DNA of 64,000 nt from Maricaulis sp017643475 (GCF_047123815.1 NZ_CP138920.1:372001-436000), one strand, 5' to 3'. Shown: positions 47,177 through 55,333, counted from the stretch's first letter. Program-made: numbers and translations. The notes: a model not told the origin generated them from the letters alone.

Positions 47177-47195
47177 AGGCACGCCCATCGTGCCT
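47177..47195 (-). promoter_or_regulatory. Leader hairpin ahead of rplK
   Basis: A 7-bp perfect stem (AGGCACG/CGTGCCT, 5-nt loop) lies 18 bp before the rplK start on the minus strand. It is a candidate L1-responsive element of the L11 operon, by position only. Confidence 0.4.
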
Positions 47196-47256
47196 CTGAG
47201 GGTTTGCGGTACGGCCCGGCATGGTCTTGGCACCGGCACCTCCCGCAGAGTTACGC

Positions 47257-47790
47257 CTAGGCCGTCTTTTCGACCTGGGCGTATTCCAGCTCGACCGGGG
47301 TTGCCCGGCCGAAAATATTGATTGCCACTTTCAGACGGCCATCGATGTCGTCGACTTCCTCGACAACACCGGTGAAGCTCTGGAAGTGACCGTCGATGAC
47401 ATTGACCGTCTCGCCAACTTCGTAGCTGACCGTCGGACGCGGACGCTCGGCGTCCTCTTCCATCTGGCCGAGGATGCGTTTGACTTCATTCTCGGAAACC
47501 GGGATCGGCTTTTTACCCGAGCCCAGGAAGCCCGTCACTTTCGGCGTCGACGTCACCAGGTGATAGGCCTGGTCGGTCATGTCCATCTTCACCAGGACAT
47601 AGCCCGGGAAATACTTGCGCTCTGCATTGACCTTGCGGCCCTTGCGAACTTCGACGACCTCTTCGGTCGGAACGAGGACTTCTTCAAACTTGTCCTCAAG
47701 CCCCTGGATCGCCGCTTCGGCGCGGATCGCCTCTGCCACCTTCTTCTCGAAGTTGGAATAGGCGTGCACGATGTACCACTTGGCAGCCAT
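47257..47790 (-). CDS. nusG: Transcription termination/antitermination protein NusG
   Basis: NusG binds RNA polymerase and couples it to Rho and the ribosome. The 177-aa product has the NGN domain (KWYIVHAYSNFEKKVAEAIR) and a C-terminal KOW domain (VGETVNVIDGHFQSFTGVVE). It lies 11 bp after secE. Confidence 0.98.
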   Translation of the reverse strand: MAAKWYIVHAYSNFEKKVAEAIRAEAAIQGLEDKFEEVLVPTEEVVEVRKGRKVNAERKYFPGYVLVKMDMTDQAYHLVTSTPKVTGFLGSGKKPIPVSENEVKRILGQMEEDAERPRPTVSYEVGETVNVIDGHFQSFTGVVEEVDDIDGRLKVAINIFGRATPVELEYAQVEKTA

Positions 47791-47801
47791 ACAGCGCCTC
47801 C

Positions 47802-48050
47802 TTAACCGAGCGAGAGCAGGAATTGGATAATCAGCTGGAGCAGGCTGTCCACGCCCCAGAAGAAGAGCATTGCGATAATGGTCAGGATGACGACCATGAC
47901 CGTAGAGACCCAGGTTTCACCCCAGGTGGTCCAGGTCACCTTGCGCGCTTCCTGACGGACCTGCGCGAGATATTGAAACGGGTTGGCCCGCTTCTTTTTC
48001 TGTGCGCTGTCCTCAGCTGCCATCTTCTTATCCTTAGAATTCTGCGCCAT
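47802..48050 (-). CDS. secE: Preprotein translocase subunit SecE
   Basis: SecE is the small essential partner of SecY. The 82-aa form has one C-terminal membrane helix after the conserved YLAQVRQEARKVTWTTWGET. It lies between tRNA-Trp and nusG. Confidence 0.96.
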   Translation of the reverse strand: MAQNSKDKKMAAEDSAQKKKRANPFQYLAQVRQEARKVTWTTWGETWVSTVMVVILTIIAMLFFWGVDSLLQLIIQFLLSLG

Positions 48051-48109
48051 ACGCTCTCAGATGGGACCACAGGCCCCGCATTTCAATTATCCGCCGGATT
48101 TTCGTCGCC

Positions 48110-48185
48110 TGGCAGGGGCGGAGGGACTCGAACCCCCGACCCTCGGTTTTGGAGACCGATGCTCTACCAACTGAGCTACACCCCT
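48110..48185 (-). tRNA. tRNA-Trp (anticodon CCA)
   Basis: This 76-nt gene with encoded CCA has acceptor AGGGGTG/CGCCCCT, the anticodon stem TCGGT/ACCGA with loop CTCCAAA, and T loop TTCGAGT. It is placed between tuf and secE, a widely conserved order in proteobacteria. Confidence 0.97.
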
Positions 48186-48273
48186 GTACACAGGCGCGAA
48201 AAATTATGACGGCGTCGCCGCCGCCATCTCCGAAGCGCTGCTAACTACACGCAGTCCGACCGTTTGAAAACAG

Positions 48274-48287
48274 GAAATTGCAATTTC
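48274..48287. repeat. Perfect 14-bp palindrome
   Basis: GAAATTG followed by CAATTTC forms a palindrome in the tuf / tRNA-Trp gap, close to a possible promoter for tRNA-Trp and secE. It may be an operator; there is no further evidence. Confidence 0.3.
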
Positions 48288-48334
48288 AATCCAGCGAATT
48301 TCAGTTGCCCTGTCAGGCCGCTCCGGAAGCAAAC

Positions 48335-48360
48335 GGGGCCTCCGGTAATCCGGAAGCCCC
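48335..48360 (-). terminator. Terminator after the second tuf
   Basis: On the minus strand GGGGCTTCCGG and CCGGAGGCCCC form an 11-bp stem around a 4-nt loop, 33 bp after the tuf stop. The following run is only GTTTGC, so it is a moderately strong terminator. Confidence 0.75.
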
Positions 48361-48393
48361 GCAAACAGTTTTCCGTCCGATGACGGAGGTCGA

Positions 48394-49584
48394 TTACTCG
48401 ACGATCTTGGAGACGACGCCAGCGCCGACCGTGCGGCCACCTTCGCGGATTGCGAAGCGCAGACCCTGGTCCATGGCGATCGGCGTGATCAGCTCAACGT
48501 TCATTTCAACGTTGTCGCCCGGCATAACCATCTCGGTGCCAGCGTTCAGCGTTACAACACCCGTCACGTCCGTCGTACGGAAGTAGAACTGCGGACGGTA
48601 GTTGGTGAAGAACGGCGTGTGACGGCCACCCTCTTCCTTCGTCAGGATGTAGGCTTCAGCAACGAACTTCGCGTGCGGCGTGATGGAGCCCGGCTTGGCC
48701 AGGACCTGGCCACGCTCAACACCGTCACGGTCGATGCCGCGCAGCAGGATACCGACATTGTCGCCCGCTTCACCGCGATCGAGCAGCTTGCGGAACATCT
48801 CTACGCCCGTACACGTCGTCTTCTGGGTGTCGCGGATACCGATGATCTCGATTTCCTCGCCAACCGTGACAACACCGCGCTCGATACGGCCGGTCACAAC
48901 CGTACCACGACCGGAGATCGAGAAGACGTCCTCGATCGGCATCAGGAAGGACTGGTCAACCGGACGATCCGGCGTCGGGATGTAGTCGTCAACAGCAGCC
49001 ATCAGCTCGAGGATCTTGTCCTTGCCGATGTTTGCGTCACGGCCTTCAACAGCGGCCAGAGCAGAACCGGCCACGATCGGAATATCGTCGCCCGGGAACT
49101 CGTAAGAAGACAGAAGCTCGCGAACTTCCATTTCAACCAGCTCGAGCAGCTCTTCGTCGTCAACCTGGTCAACCTTGTTCAGGAACACGACCAGAGCCGG
49201 AACGCCAACCTGGCGCGCCAGAAGGATGTGCTCACGCGTCTGCGGCATCGGGCCGTCAGCAGCGTTAACAACCAGGATAGCGCCGTCCATCTGGGCAGCA
49301 CCGGTGATCATGTTCTTCACGTAGTCGGCGTGGCCCGGGCAATCAACGTGAGCGTAGTGACGGTTTTCCGTCTCGTACTCAACGTGCGCCGTGGAAATCG
49401 TGATACCACGTGCCTTCTCTTCCGGCGCGCTGTCGATCTCGTCATAGCCCTTGGCTTCACCACCGGAAGCCTCAGCCAGAACCATCGTGATAGCAGCCGT
49501 CAGCGTGGTCTTGCCGTGGTCAACGTGACCAATCGTACCAATGTTCGCGTGCGGCTTTGTGCGCTCAAACTTTTCCTTCGCCAT
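48394..49584 (-). CDS. tuf: Elongation factor Tu (copy 2, tufB position)
   Basis: This second EF-Tu gene encodes a 396-aa product identical to the one at 31701-32891 except for Glu246 instead of Asp246. The DNA sequences differ at only scattered third positions, a sign of gene conversion between the copies. It lies downstream of tRNA-Gly and upstream of tRNA-Trp and secE, the same position as tufB in enterobacteria, and ends in its own terminator. Confidence 0.98.
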   Translation of the reverse strand: MAKEKFERTKPHANIGTIGHVDHGKTTLTAAITMVLAEASGGEAKGYDEIDSAPEEKARGITISTAHVEYETENRHYAHVDCPGHADYVKNMITGAAQMDGAILVVNAADGPMPQTREHILLARQVGVPALVVFLNKVDQVDDEELLELVEMEVRELLSSYEFPGDDIPIVAGSALAAVEGRDANIGKDKILELMAAVDDYIPTPDRPVDQSFLMPIEDVFSISGRGTVVTGRIERGVVTVGEEIEIIGIRDTQKTTCTGVEMFRKLLDRGEAGDNVGILLRGIDRDGVERGQVLAKPGSITPHAKFVAEAYILTKEEGGRHTPFFTNYRPQFYFRTTDVTGVVTLNAGTEMVMPGDNVEMNVELITPIAMDQGLRFAIREGGRTVGAGVVSKIVE

Positions 49585-49750
49585 CGATCTTTACCTCATT
49601 AGATGCCGATCTGGAGACGAATGGCCGATCGACTAGAGTGGATATGACATGGATGCGTAGCATCCGGTTATGGTGCGGCCTGATACACAAGGATTGCCCT
49701 GCTAGGCAAGTCCGAATGCAGCCGAAGTCTCAGTCGCTTGAAAGAAAGAT

Positions 49751-49824
49751 TGGAGCGGGTAGTCGGGATCGAACCGGCATCCTCAGCTTGGAAGGCTGCT
49801 GCACTACCATTGTGCTATACCCGC
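49751..49824 (-). tRNA. tRNA-Gly (anticodon TCC)
   Basis: This 74-nt gene with encoded CCA has acceptor GCGGGTA/TACCCGC, anticodon loop CTTCCAA (TCC) and T loop TTCGATC. It reads GGA and GGG. It precedes tuf on the same strand by about 170 bp, so tRNA and tuf may share a transcript as in the E. coli glyT-tufB unit. Confidence 0.96.
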
Positions 49825-50077
49825 GCCATCTGAGTTGTTTAGCCGCTTCGTTTCCGGGCGTCGAGGGGGTAAGTGCGCACTGTTGCAGTTGTTTAAGCAG
49901 GTGTTGAAGGCGGTCGCAGCGCGAGGTCTAGCGCAGCGCTTTTGTCCCTGCGCAAGCCGTGTGACGGCATTTCACGTTTATCCTCCCTCGGGGAGGTGTC
50001 CCGAAGGGACGGAGGGACCGGAGGGCGAAGCCCGGAGGTTTAGTGCTCACTAGCGTTCGCACCCCCTTCGACCTCGC
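49825..50077. other. Non-coding region with short hairpins
   Basis: No gene is seen. From about 49983 several G+C palindromes follow each other, for example CCTCC/GGAGG and GTCCC/GGGAC hairpins and a GGAGGG-rich run. They lead into the related repeat at 50078. The segment looks like intergenic repeat material rather than coding sequence. Confidence 0.5.
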
Positions 50078-50122
50078 CTTCGCCAAGGCTACGGCGAGCC
50101 CACTTCCCCGCGAGCGGGGAAG
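50078..50122. repeat. Intergenic hairpin repeat, copy A
   Basis: It starts CTTCGCCAAGGCT and ends in a 9-bp perfect hairpin (CTTCCCCGC/GCGGGGAAG at 50103-50122). It is related to copy B at 50386-50430, which has the same start and a hairpin of matching design with different bases, so stem pairing is maintained although the sequence differs. Confidence 0.6.
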
Positions 50123-50147
50123 ATATCCACAGCGCTCAAACCTCGGG

Positions 50148-50345
50148 CATACTCTCCGGTGATCCATGTCGTGGGAGGCGAGAGCTCAGTCTTTTCGGGC
50201 GTGGATGTGCGGGGAGCGTCTGCCGACCCTTGAGGGTCAATTCTGGTATGGCAGACAGCAGACCCGTGTGCGGGAGGCCCTTAACCCCTGCTTTTGAATA
50301 TACATCCGGTTTCACCGGCCTTCCGCATGCCTCTCACTCCAGATC
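50148..50345 (+). ncRNA. ssrS: Probable 6S RNA
   Basis: This region folds into a long rod: GTGGGAGGC (50171-50179) pairs with GCCTCTCAC (50329-50337), GGATGT (50203-50208) with ACATCC (50302-50307), GTCTGCC (50218-50224) with GGCAGAC (50250-50256), with an inner GACCCT/AGGGTC stem. The segment GGAGGCCCTTAACCCCTG lines up with the GAAGCCUUAAAACUG of E. coli 6S RNA, and the GGATGTG...TACATCC pair sits where GAAUGUG...CACAUUC sits there. 6S RNA binds sigma70 polymerase in stationary phase. A CATACT at 50148-50153 could be the -10 box. Mature ends are approximate. Confidence 0.62.
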
Positions 50346-50385
50346 GCGAGATCGTGGAGATTTTGGTGTTTGCCCCTCATCGCCC

Positions 50386-50430
50386 TTCTTCGCCAAGGCT
50401 GCGAAGGGCACTTCTCCCCCGAGGGAGAAG
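50386..50430. repeat. Intergenic hairpin repeat, copy B
   Basis: This is the second copy of the hairpin repeat: the same CTTCGCCAAGGCT start, then an 8-bp hairpin CTTCTCCC/GGGAGAAG at 50411-50430. The two copies flank the putative 6S RNA gene. Confidence 0.6.
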
Positions 50431-50521
50431 GATGAGAACAAGACGTCACCCGACGCCAAAGGCGTCGCCCCATCGGAGGCGTGAGCAAAGCGAACTGCCG
50501 TGAGATAAGAAAACAGCGACC

Positions 50522-50764
50522 TCACCACAGGCGCTTATTGGCGAACGCTCTGCCGGAACCAGACTTTAGATATCGCTCGAACGCGAGCGCGCGGTCGCGA
50601 GACTCGAAGCCAAGCACCATCACCACTCGTCACGGCGCTGCAAAACGCGTGGCTTTAGATTTGCCGGCATTGTGCTCGGCGAGTCTTCGCCCGACATCGT
50701 TTGTGAAACCGATATATCGATGAGATGGCATTACATCGCTACGCAAAAGATAGACGTAGTACAT
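50522..50764 (-). pseudogene. GIY-YIG family protein gene interrupted by one TGA
   Basis: The minus-strand frame starts ATG at 50764 with GGAGG five bases upstream. It encodes a UPF0213-like GIY-YIG domain: MYYVYLLRSD, RYIGFTNDVGRRLAEHNAG, KATRFAAP, then TGA at 50630-50632. The same frame continues without a shift into VVMVLGFESRDRALAFERYL and KSGSGRAFANKRLW before a natural stop. In the family the residue after AP is normally Trp, so a TGG to TGA change is the simplest explanation. The rest is intact (80 codons). It is either a recent pseudogene, a read-through gene or a base-calling error. Confidence 0.8.
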
Positions 50765-50768
50765 TCGC

Positions 50769-50783
50769 GCCTCCCACGGAGGC
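50769..50783 (-). promoter_or_regulatory. Hairpin over the ribosome site of the GIY-YIG gene
   Basis: GCCTCC and GGAGGC form a perfect 6-bp stem with a 3-nt loop; the 3' arm contains the ribosome-binding GGAGG five bases before the ATG. If it folds, it would reduce translation. Confidence 0.4.
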
Positions 50784-50916
50784 ACCTTACAGCGCATGAT
50801 AAAAGCTGACCGTGACGACTGTCACGCAACCCGCCTGCTCCTTGCGGCTTCGGCGGGCATCTCTTCGCCCATTCTATTGAGTGTGGCTCGCCAGCCGGAG
50901 CCCAGAGGGCGAAGGA

Positions 50917-51002
50917 TGGTGGAGGGGGTTGGATTCGAACCAACGTACGCTCTCGCGGCCAGATTTACAGTCTGGTGCCTTTAACCACTCGACCACCCCT
51001 CC
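50917..51002 (-). tRNA. tRNA-Tyr (anticodon GTA)
   Basis: This 86-nt class II tRNA with encoded CCA has acceptor GGAGGGG/CCCCTCC, anticodon stem CAGA/TCTG with loop CTGTAAA (GTA), a long variable arm and T loop TTCGAAT. It is divergent from rlmB and upstream of tRNA-Gly and tuf on the same strand. Confidence 0.97.
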
Positions 51003-51130
51003 ACAGGGTGTGTGAAACACGACTTAGCCGGGTCTCACCGGACCTGCAACAAAGGGTCTCAGTAATTGCTGCGACATGTTATGGAGCCGCCCAATCAAGA
51101 CACCGCCCTGAAACAGGAGCGCGGACTATA

Positions 51131-51949
51131 GTGACGAAGCCAACAGACCGCAACACTCGCAAACGCACGGATTACACACGACGCTCCAAGCCTTCTGGCG
51201 CAAGCCAATCGGGCTGGATCTGGGGGCGTCACGCCGTGCTTGCGGCCATCGAAAATCCGCGTCGGGAGATTCTCGACCTGCGGGTGACACTCAATGCTGC
51301 ACGTGATCTGCCGGAAGGTACGCCGCACACGCTGGCCAAGCCGGACGAGATTGATCGCCAGCTGCCCGACAGTGCCGTGCACCAGGGATTCGCGGCCGAG
51401 GCCCGAGCGCTCGATCCCGAGCCGATCAATGCCGTGCTCGATCCGACTCACGGAACGGTCCTCGTGCTCGACCAGGTCACCGACCCGCACAATGTCGGCG
51501 CCATCATGCGCTCCGCCGCCGCTTTCGGCATCCGCGCCATGGTCATGCAGGACCGCAAGTCCCCGCCCCTGTTTGGCACGGTGTGTAAAAGCGCGGTGGG
51601 TGCAGCGGAGCGTGTACCGCATATCCGCGTGACCAATATCGCCGATACCCTGCTGGACATGCGCAAGAAGGGTCGTTTTGTCGTCGGTCTGGCGGGTGAA
51701 GGCGAACAATCCCTTGCCGAGGCGCTGGCCGGTCCGGATGGACAGGGGCACGGCGCTGGCCTGGTGATTGTCATGGGCTCGGAAGACAAAGGCCTCCGCC
51801 CACGAGTGGCAGAGGCCTGTGATGTTCTCGCGCGGATCCCGATGAGCGACACAATCGAGAGCCTGAATGTCTCCAACGCCGCTGCGATCACGCTTTACGA
51901 GGCGGCGAAGTGGCGGCCGGTCAGGAACCGGCCAGCCGACGTGGCCTAA
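51131..51949 (+). CDS. rlmB: 23S rRNA (guanosine-2'-O-)-methyltransferase RlmB
   Basis: This is a SpoU/TrmH-family knotted methyltransferase that modifies G2251 of 23S rRNA. The 272-aa product has an N-terminal L30e-like substrate domain (IWGRHAVLAAIENP) and the three SpoU motifs: DPHNVGAIMRSAAAFG, VMGSEDKGLR and IPMSDTIESLNVSNAAAI. The GTG at 51131 is chosen because the frame further upstream runs into tRNA-Tyr. The end overlaps the convergent GSGD-repeat gene by 4 bp. Confidence 0.92.
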   Translation: MTKPTDRNTRKRTDYTRRSKPSGASQSGWIWGRHAVLAAIENPRREILDLRVTLNAARDLPEGTPHTLAKPDEIDRQLPDSAVHQGFAAEARALDPEPINAVLDPTHGTVLVLDQVTDPHNVGAIMRSAAAFGIRAMVMQDRKSPPLFGTVCKSAVGAAERVPHIRVTNIADTLLDMRKKGRFVVGLAGEGEQSLAEALAGPDGQGHGAGLVIVMGSEDKGLRPRVAEACDVLARIPMSDTIESLNVSNAAAITLYEAAKWRPVRNRPADVA

Positions 51950-52962
51950 CGGGAATTCCCGGTGCGCAGCACGGTCCGACCGTGACGGCGCCAGTTGATC
52001 GATCCCTCGATCTCGTTGATCTCGACATCGCCAGAACCGTTTTCATTGACGGTGACATTGGTGGCCGTGCCGCCAAAATCGATATCGCCGGAACCGTTGA
52101 TGCGGGCTTCGAACGGCTGCGCCTGGCCACCGCGTACGCGGATATCACCGGAGCCGGAAATCCCGGCATTGAAGGCACCGTTCATGCTGTCAGCAACAAT
52201 GTCGCCGGAGCCGGAAATACGGATACTCAGGGACTGAACGTCACCCAGTTCAACATCGCCAGAACCGGAAATACCGATCTCGACATCGCCATCAACACTG
52301 CCGGCTTCGACATCACCGGAACCTGAAATACCGATATCCATCATGCCGCCGACAGTGCCCATGAAGACATCGCCGGAACCTGAAATGCCGATATCCGCCG
52401 TACCGCCGACATTTTGCAGGCGCACATCACCGGAACCGGAAATACCGATATCCGCGTCGCCAGCAACATTGCCCGCTTCGAAACGGCCACACTTGGACAT
52501 GCCGATATCCATGGACGCCATATCTTCCGCCGTACCGACAAACAGGCTGCGCTCGATTTCCAGTGCCAGATCGACCGGCGCGGTAATCGTCAGCATCGGG
52601 TATTCATCGAGCGACTCGCGACTCTCGCCCTGCTCCCAGACCTGGTAGCGGTTATTGCGGCTGTTACAGCGCATGCGGCGCATGTTCAGACCGCCGTCGA
52701 CGATAACGGTCTCGCCGCTTTGATTGACACTCGGCGTGTCGACATGACCACCGGAATTGGTAACAGCGACAGAGATGTCGGAACCGCCGGTGCGGATCTC
52801 GATCCGGCCAGCAAAATTGGTGATGCGCAAGGCGTCGGCACCGGCATAACGGCTGCCGTCCTGCAAGGCCGTGGCGGAGCTGGTCGTCGCCGCATTGGCA
52901 AGACCGGCGATACCGGCAATCACAAGCGCGGAGGTCGCGATGAGCGTGGTTTTGGTCGGCAT
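51946..52962 (-). CDS. Secreted GSGD-repeat protein (DUF2807-like)
   Basis: This 338-aa exported protein has a signal peptide (SALVIAGIAGLANAA). The C-terminal two thirds carry eight copies of a 18-20-residue repeat built on (I/N)SGSGD or NGSGD, for example GISGSGDVRLQNVGGTADI, which would form a right-handed beta-helix of the DUF2807 (GIN/adhesin-head) type. The N-terminal part (residues 25-165) is a beta-sandwich-like region. DUF2807 proteins are exported and of unknown role. The repeat copies are strongly alike at the DNA level, implying recent internal duplication. Confidence 0.85.
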   Translation of the reverse strand: MPTKTTLIATSALVIAGIAGLANAATTSSATALQDGSRYAGADALRITNFAGRIEIRTGGSDISVAVTNSGGHVDTPSVNQSGETVIVDGGLNMRRMRCNSRNNRYQVWEQGESRESLDEYPMLTITAPVDLALEIERSLFVGTAEDMASMDIGMSKCGRFEAGNVAGDADIGISGSGDVRLQNVGGTADIGISGSGDVFMGTVGGMMDIGISGSGDVEAGSVDGDVEIGISGSGDVELGDVQSLSIRISGSGDIVADSMNGAFNAGISGSGDIRVRGGQAQPFEARINGSGDIDFGGTATNVTVNENGSGDVEINEIEGSINWRRHGRTVLRTGNSR

Positions 52963-53145
52963 GATTATTCCCTCGAAAATGTTCCTGTTGTCCCCTAGAT
53001 GCGCGAAACGCCTCTTCCGGATGCAAAATAATCACATCGAGACGCACAAAATGCTGACCGCAACATGACGGTCACTTAATGCGCCGGGCGAATTCGGCTT
53101 CATAGAGAGATTGGCCCGGCGGGCGTCCCGCCAGGCCAACAGGCC

Positions 53146-54291
53146 TTAGCCGGGCCAGAACTGGTAGACGGCGGTGGCTATGATCGTGCCCAGTGCATAA
53201 CCAAACACGCCCACCAGGACACCAGGCGTGACCAGGTCCTTCCAACCTTTTGCCGCAGCCAGCGCCGGGGCCGTCGTCGCCCCGAGAATGGCAGCGTTGG
53301 AGGCGGTGATCAGCTCCGGCAGGGAGAGCTTGAAAATGGCGCCGAGACCAAAGGTCACAATGCCATGCACCGCGAGCAGGATGGCAATGATCAGAAGCAG
53401 CAGAGGCGCTTCGCTGATAACTGCCTGCAGGTCCGCGCCCGCAGCAATCGCAGCGAAGAACACAAAGCTCAGCGCAATACCCAGCTCGTAACCGCCATGC
53501 ATCTTCGCCATGCGTTTCGGGAACAGGGTCGCCGGGATCAGGGCGAGGACAGTGATGATCGCGTAACGCCAATTGCCCCAGCTGTCAGAGACAGTCTCGC
53601 GCAGATAACCGGTAATCCAGTCACCAAGCGCAACCACGATCAGCGCGAAAGTGATGGAATAGGTCAGCGTGGCAGCCGTCGGCTTGCCTTCTTTCTCCAC
53701 GACGACATCGCCTTCGCTGTGGTCACGTTTGACGAACTTGTTGGCGATCCAGGTGATACCCGGCATAACCGCCAGAAAGCCCAGGAAGAGACCGGAATAA
53801 AGATTGTCCACGGCGGTAGCGGCAGACACAAAGGCCGGGTTGTTCTCGCGCAGGCCCGTCAGATCAACCAACGCTGCATAGTTCACCGAGCCGCCGATGT
53901 AGGTCGCGGTGAAAGTACCGGCGGCTGCCGCCTGGTTTTCACCAATATTGACCAGAGAGAAGGCCACGATCGCGCCGGCGACCGTGCCGACCGCCGCTAG
54001 CAGAAAGGCCAGCGTCATGCGCGTCGTCTCGAAGAAGATCTTCTTGAGATCCGCCTTCATCAGGAAGAGCGGGATCAGGATCGGAACGAAATAGGTGAAA
54101 ACGAAGCTGTAACCGGCAGAGCTTTGCGGGATCAGCCCGATATTCGACGCCAGGATCGCGAACAGGATGGCCCAGACCGCACCGGTCAGCAGCGCACCGA
54201 TCCGCGTTTTCTCCATGAGGAAGCCTGCTGCCGCAATGACAAACAGGGCAGCAACGCTGGCAACAGCGTTATCAGCTGGGATGAGAGACAT
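53146..54291 (-). CDS. DUF819 family membrane transporter-like protein
   Basis: This 381-aa protein has about ten or eleven membrane helices. The N-terminal LIPADNAVASVAALFVIAA and the internal ATYIGGSVNYAAL and ASNAAILGATTAPALAAAKG segments are typical of DUF819 (YjcL-like) proteins, which resemble two-fold repeated transporters. The substrate is unknown; relatives lie next to peptide or amino-acid genes. It is the last gene of a minus-strand set with the GST, RidA and M20 peptidase genes. Confidence 0.85.
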   Translation of the reverse strand: MSLIPADNAVASVAALFVIAAAGFLMEKTRIGALLTGAVWAILFAILASNIGLIPQSSAGYSFVFTYFVPILIPLFLMKADLKKIFFETTRMTLAFLLAAVGTVAGAIVAFSLVNIGENQAAAAGTFTATYIGGSVNYAALVDLTGLRENNPAFVSAATAVDNLYSGLFLGFLAVMPGITWIANKFVKRDHSEGDVVVEKEGKPTAATLTYSITFALIVVALGDWITGYLRETVSDSWGNWRYAIITVLALIPATLFPKRMAKMHGGYELGIALSFVFFAAIAAGADLQAVISEAPLLLLIIAILLAVHGIVTFGLGAIFKLSLPELITASNAAILGATTAPALAAAKGWKDLVTPGVLVGVFGYALGTIIATAVYQFWPG

Positions 54292-54311
54292 GAAACAACT
54301 CCTCTGGGCCG

Positions 54312-54923
54312 CTATGCCGGTTCGGCATGGCTGGCGTCGATCTCACTGGCTTTGATGAAGGCGGGACGTGCGGTCAGGCGCTCGACATAGGACACGAACA
54401 ACGGGTCCTTCTCCATCATGTTGAAATTCATAAGAAAGCCCATGGTCGCCCCAAGAGCGACATCAGCTGCGCTGAAGCGGTCATTGACCAGGTAGGACTT
54501 GCCTTCAAGCCCCTGGTGCAGGGTTTCGAGAACACGTTCCCAATTGCCCCAGCCGAGCGCACCAGCGGGCGCGTCCCGACCGGTGGCCTTGTCAAAACTG
54601 GCCGGTTCCATGACGGCAGAGCCAAAGAACATCCAGCGCATCAGGCTGGCCCGCCCCGCCTCACCGAGCGCCGGCGCCAGACCGGCATCCGGATGGGCAT
54701 CGGCCAGGTAGAGACAGATCGCGGCAGTCTCCGTAATCAGCTCGTCACCGATCTGCAGGGCAGGAACCTTGCGCATGGGTGAGACCGCGGCAAAGGCCTC
54801 GCTCTCGATCTCGTTGCGCACATTGACCGGCACCAGCTTGTACGTCGCGCCGACCTCTTCCAGCATCCACAGCGCCGTGCGACAGCGCGTTTGCGGGCAG
54901 TAATACAGCTTGTATTCGCTCAT
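54312..54923 (-). CDS. Glutathione S-transferase family protein
   Basis: This 203-aa protein has a thioredoxin-like N-terminal domain beginning YKLYYCPQTRCRTALWMLEE, with KVPALQIGDELITETAAICL containing the conserved cis-Pro and Glu-Thr glutathione contacts, and an all-helical C-terminal domain with FSAADVALGATMGF. The substrate is unknown. It is packed 2 bp after the RidA gene and 20 bp before the DUF819 gene. Confidence 0.92.
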   Translation of the reverse strand: MSEYKLYYCPQTRCRTALWMLEEVGATYKLVPVNVRNEIESEAFAAVSPMRKVPALQIGDELITETAAICLYLADAHPDAGLAPALGEAGRASLMRWMFFGSAVMEPASFDKATGRDAPAGALGWGNWERVLETLHQGLEGKSYLVNDRFSAADVALGATMGFLMNFNMMEKDPLFVSYVERLTARPAFIKASEIDASHAEPA

Positions 54924-54925
54924 GC

Positions 54926-55333
54926 TCAGCCCTCCCCGGCAACAAAGGCGTCGACCTCGATCTCGATGAGATATTCCGGTCCGATAAAGCGCGAGACCTC
55001 GACCATCGTTGTCGCCGGCTCATTGTCCTTAAAACGGCGGCCATGCACGGCACCAAAGGCATCGGACATGGAGATATCTGTCACGAACATGCGGGTGCGC
55101 ATGATATCGGTGAATTTCGCTCCGACCTGTTCCAGCGCGGCTTCGATAATGTCGAAACAGCGTTCGGCCTGTCCGGCCGGATCACCGACAGCATGCGGAT
55201 TGCCTTCCGCATCCACCGAAACAGTCCCGGTGACCCAGACATGATCGCCGCGACGAATGGCGCGGCAATACCCGACATCCTTTTCCCAGCGGGCACCGGA
55301 GAAGGCGCGTCTAGTTTCCACCCGCCGCTCCAT
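54926..55333 (-). CDS. RidA (YjgF/YER057c/UK114) family protein
   Basis: This 135-aa protein is of the Rid superfamily, whose archetype hydrolyses reactive enamine/imine intermediates from amino-acid metabolism. It has the usual VTGTVSVDAEGNPHAVGDPA and the catalytic-region Arg in IMRTRMFVTDIS, with a C-terminal LIEIEVDAFV. It overlaps the end of the M20 peptidase gene by 23 bp, so translation is coupled. Confidence 0.9.
   Translation of the reverse strand: MERRVETRRAFSGARWEKDVGYCRAIRRGDHVWVTGTVSVDAEGNPHAVGDPAGQAERCFDIIEAALEQVGAKFTDIMRTRMFVTDISMSDAFGAVHGRRFKDNEPATTMVEVSRFIGPEYLIEIEVDAFVAGEG

Noticed and set aside
50230..50528. Short open frames on both strands around 50230-50528
   Set aside because: They cover the 6S-like RNA and hairpin repeat B; their products are repeat-derived low-complexity sequences without ribosome sites.
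50522..50764. TGA as a selenocysteine codon in the GIY-YIG gene
   Set aside because: The family has Trp, not Cys, at this position and no SECIS-like hairpin directly follows the TGA.
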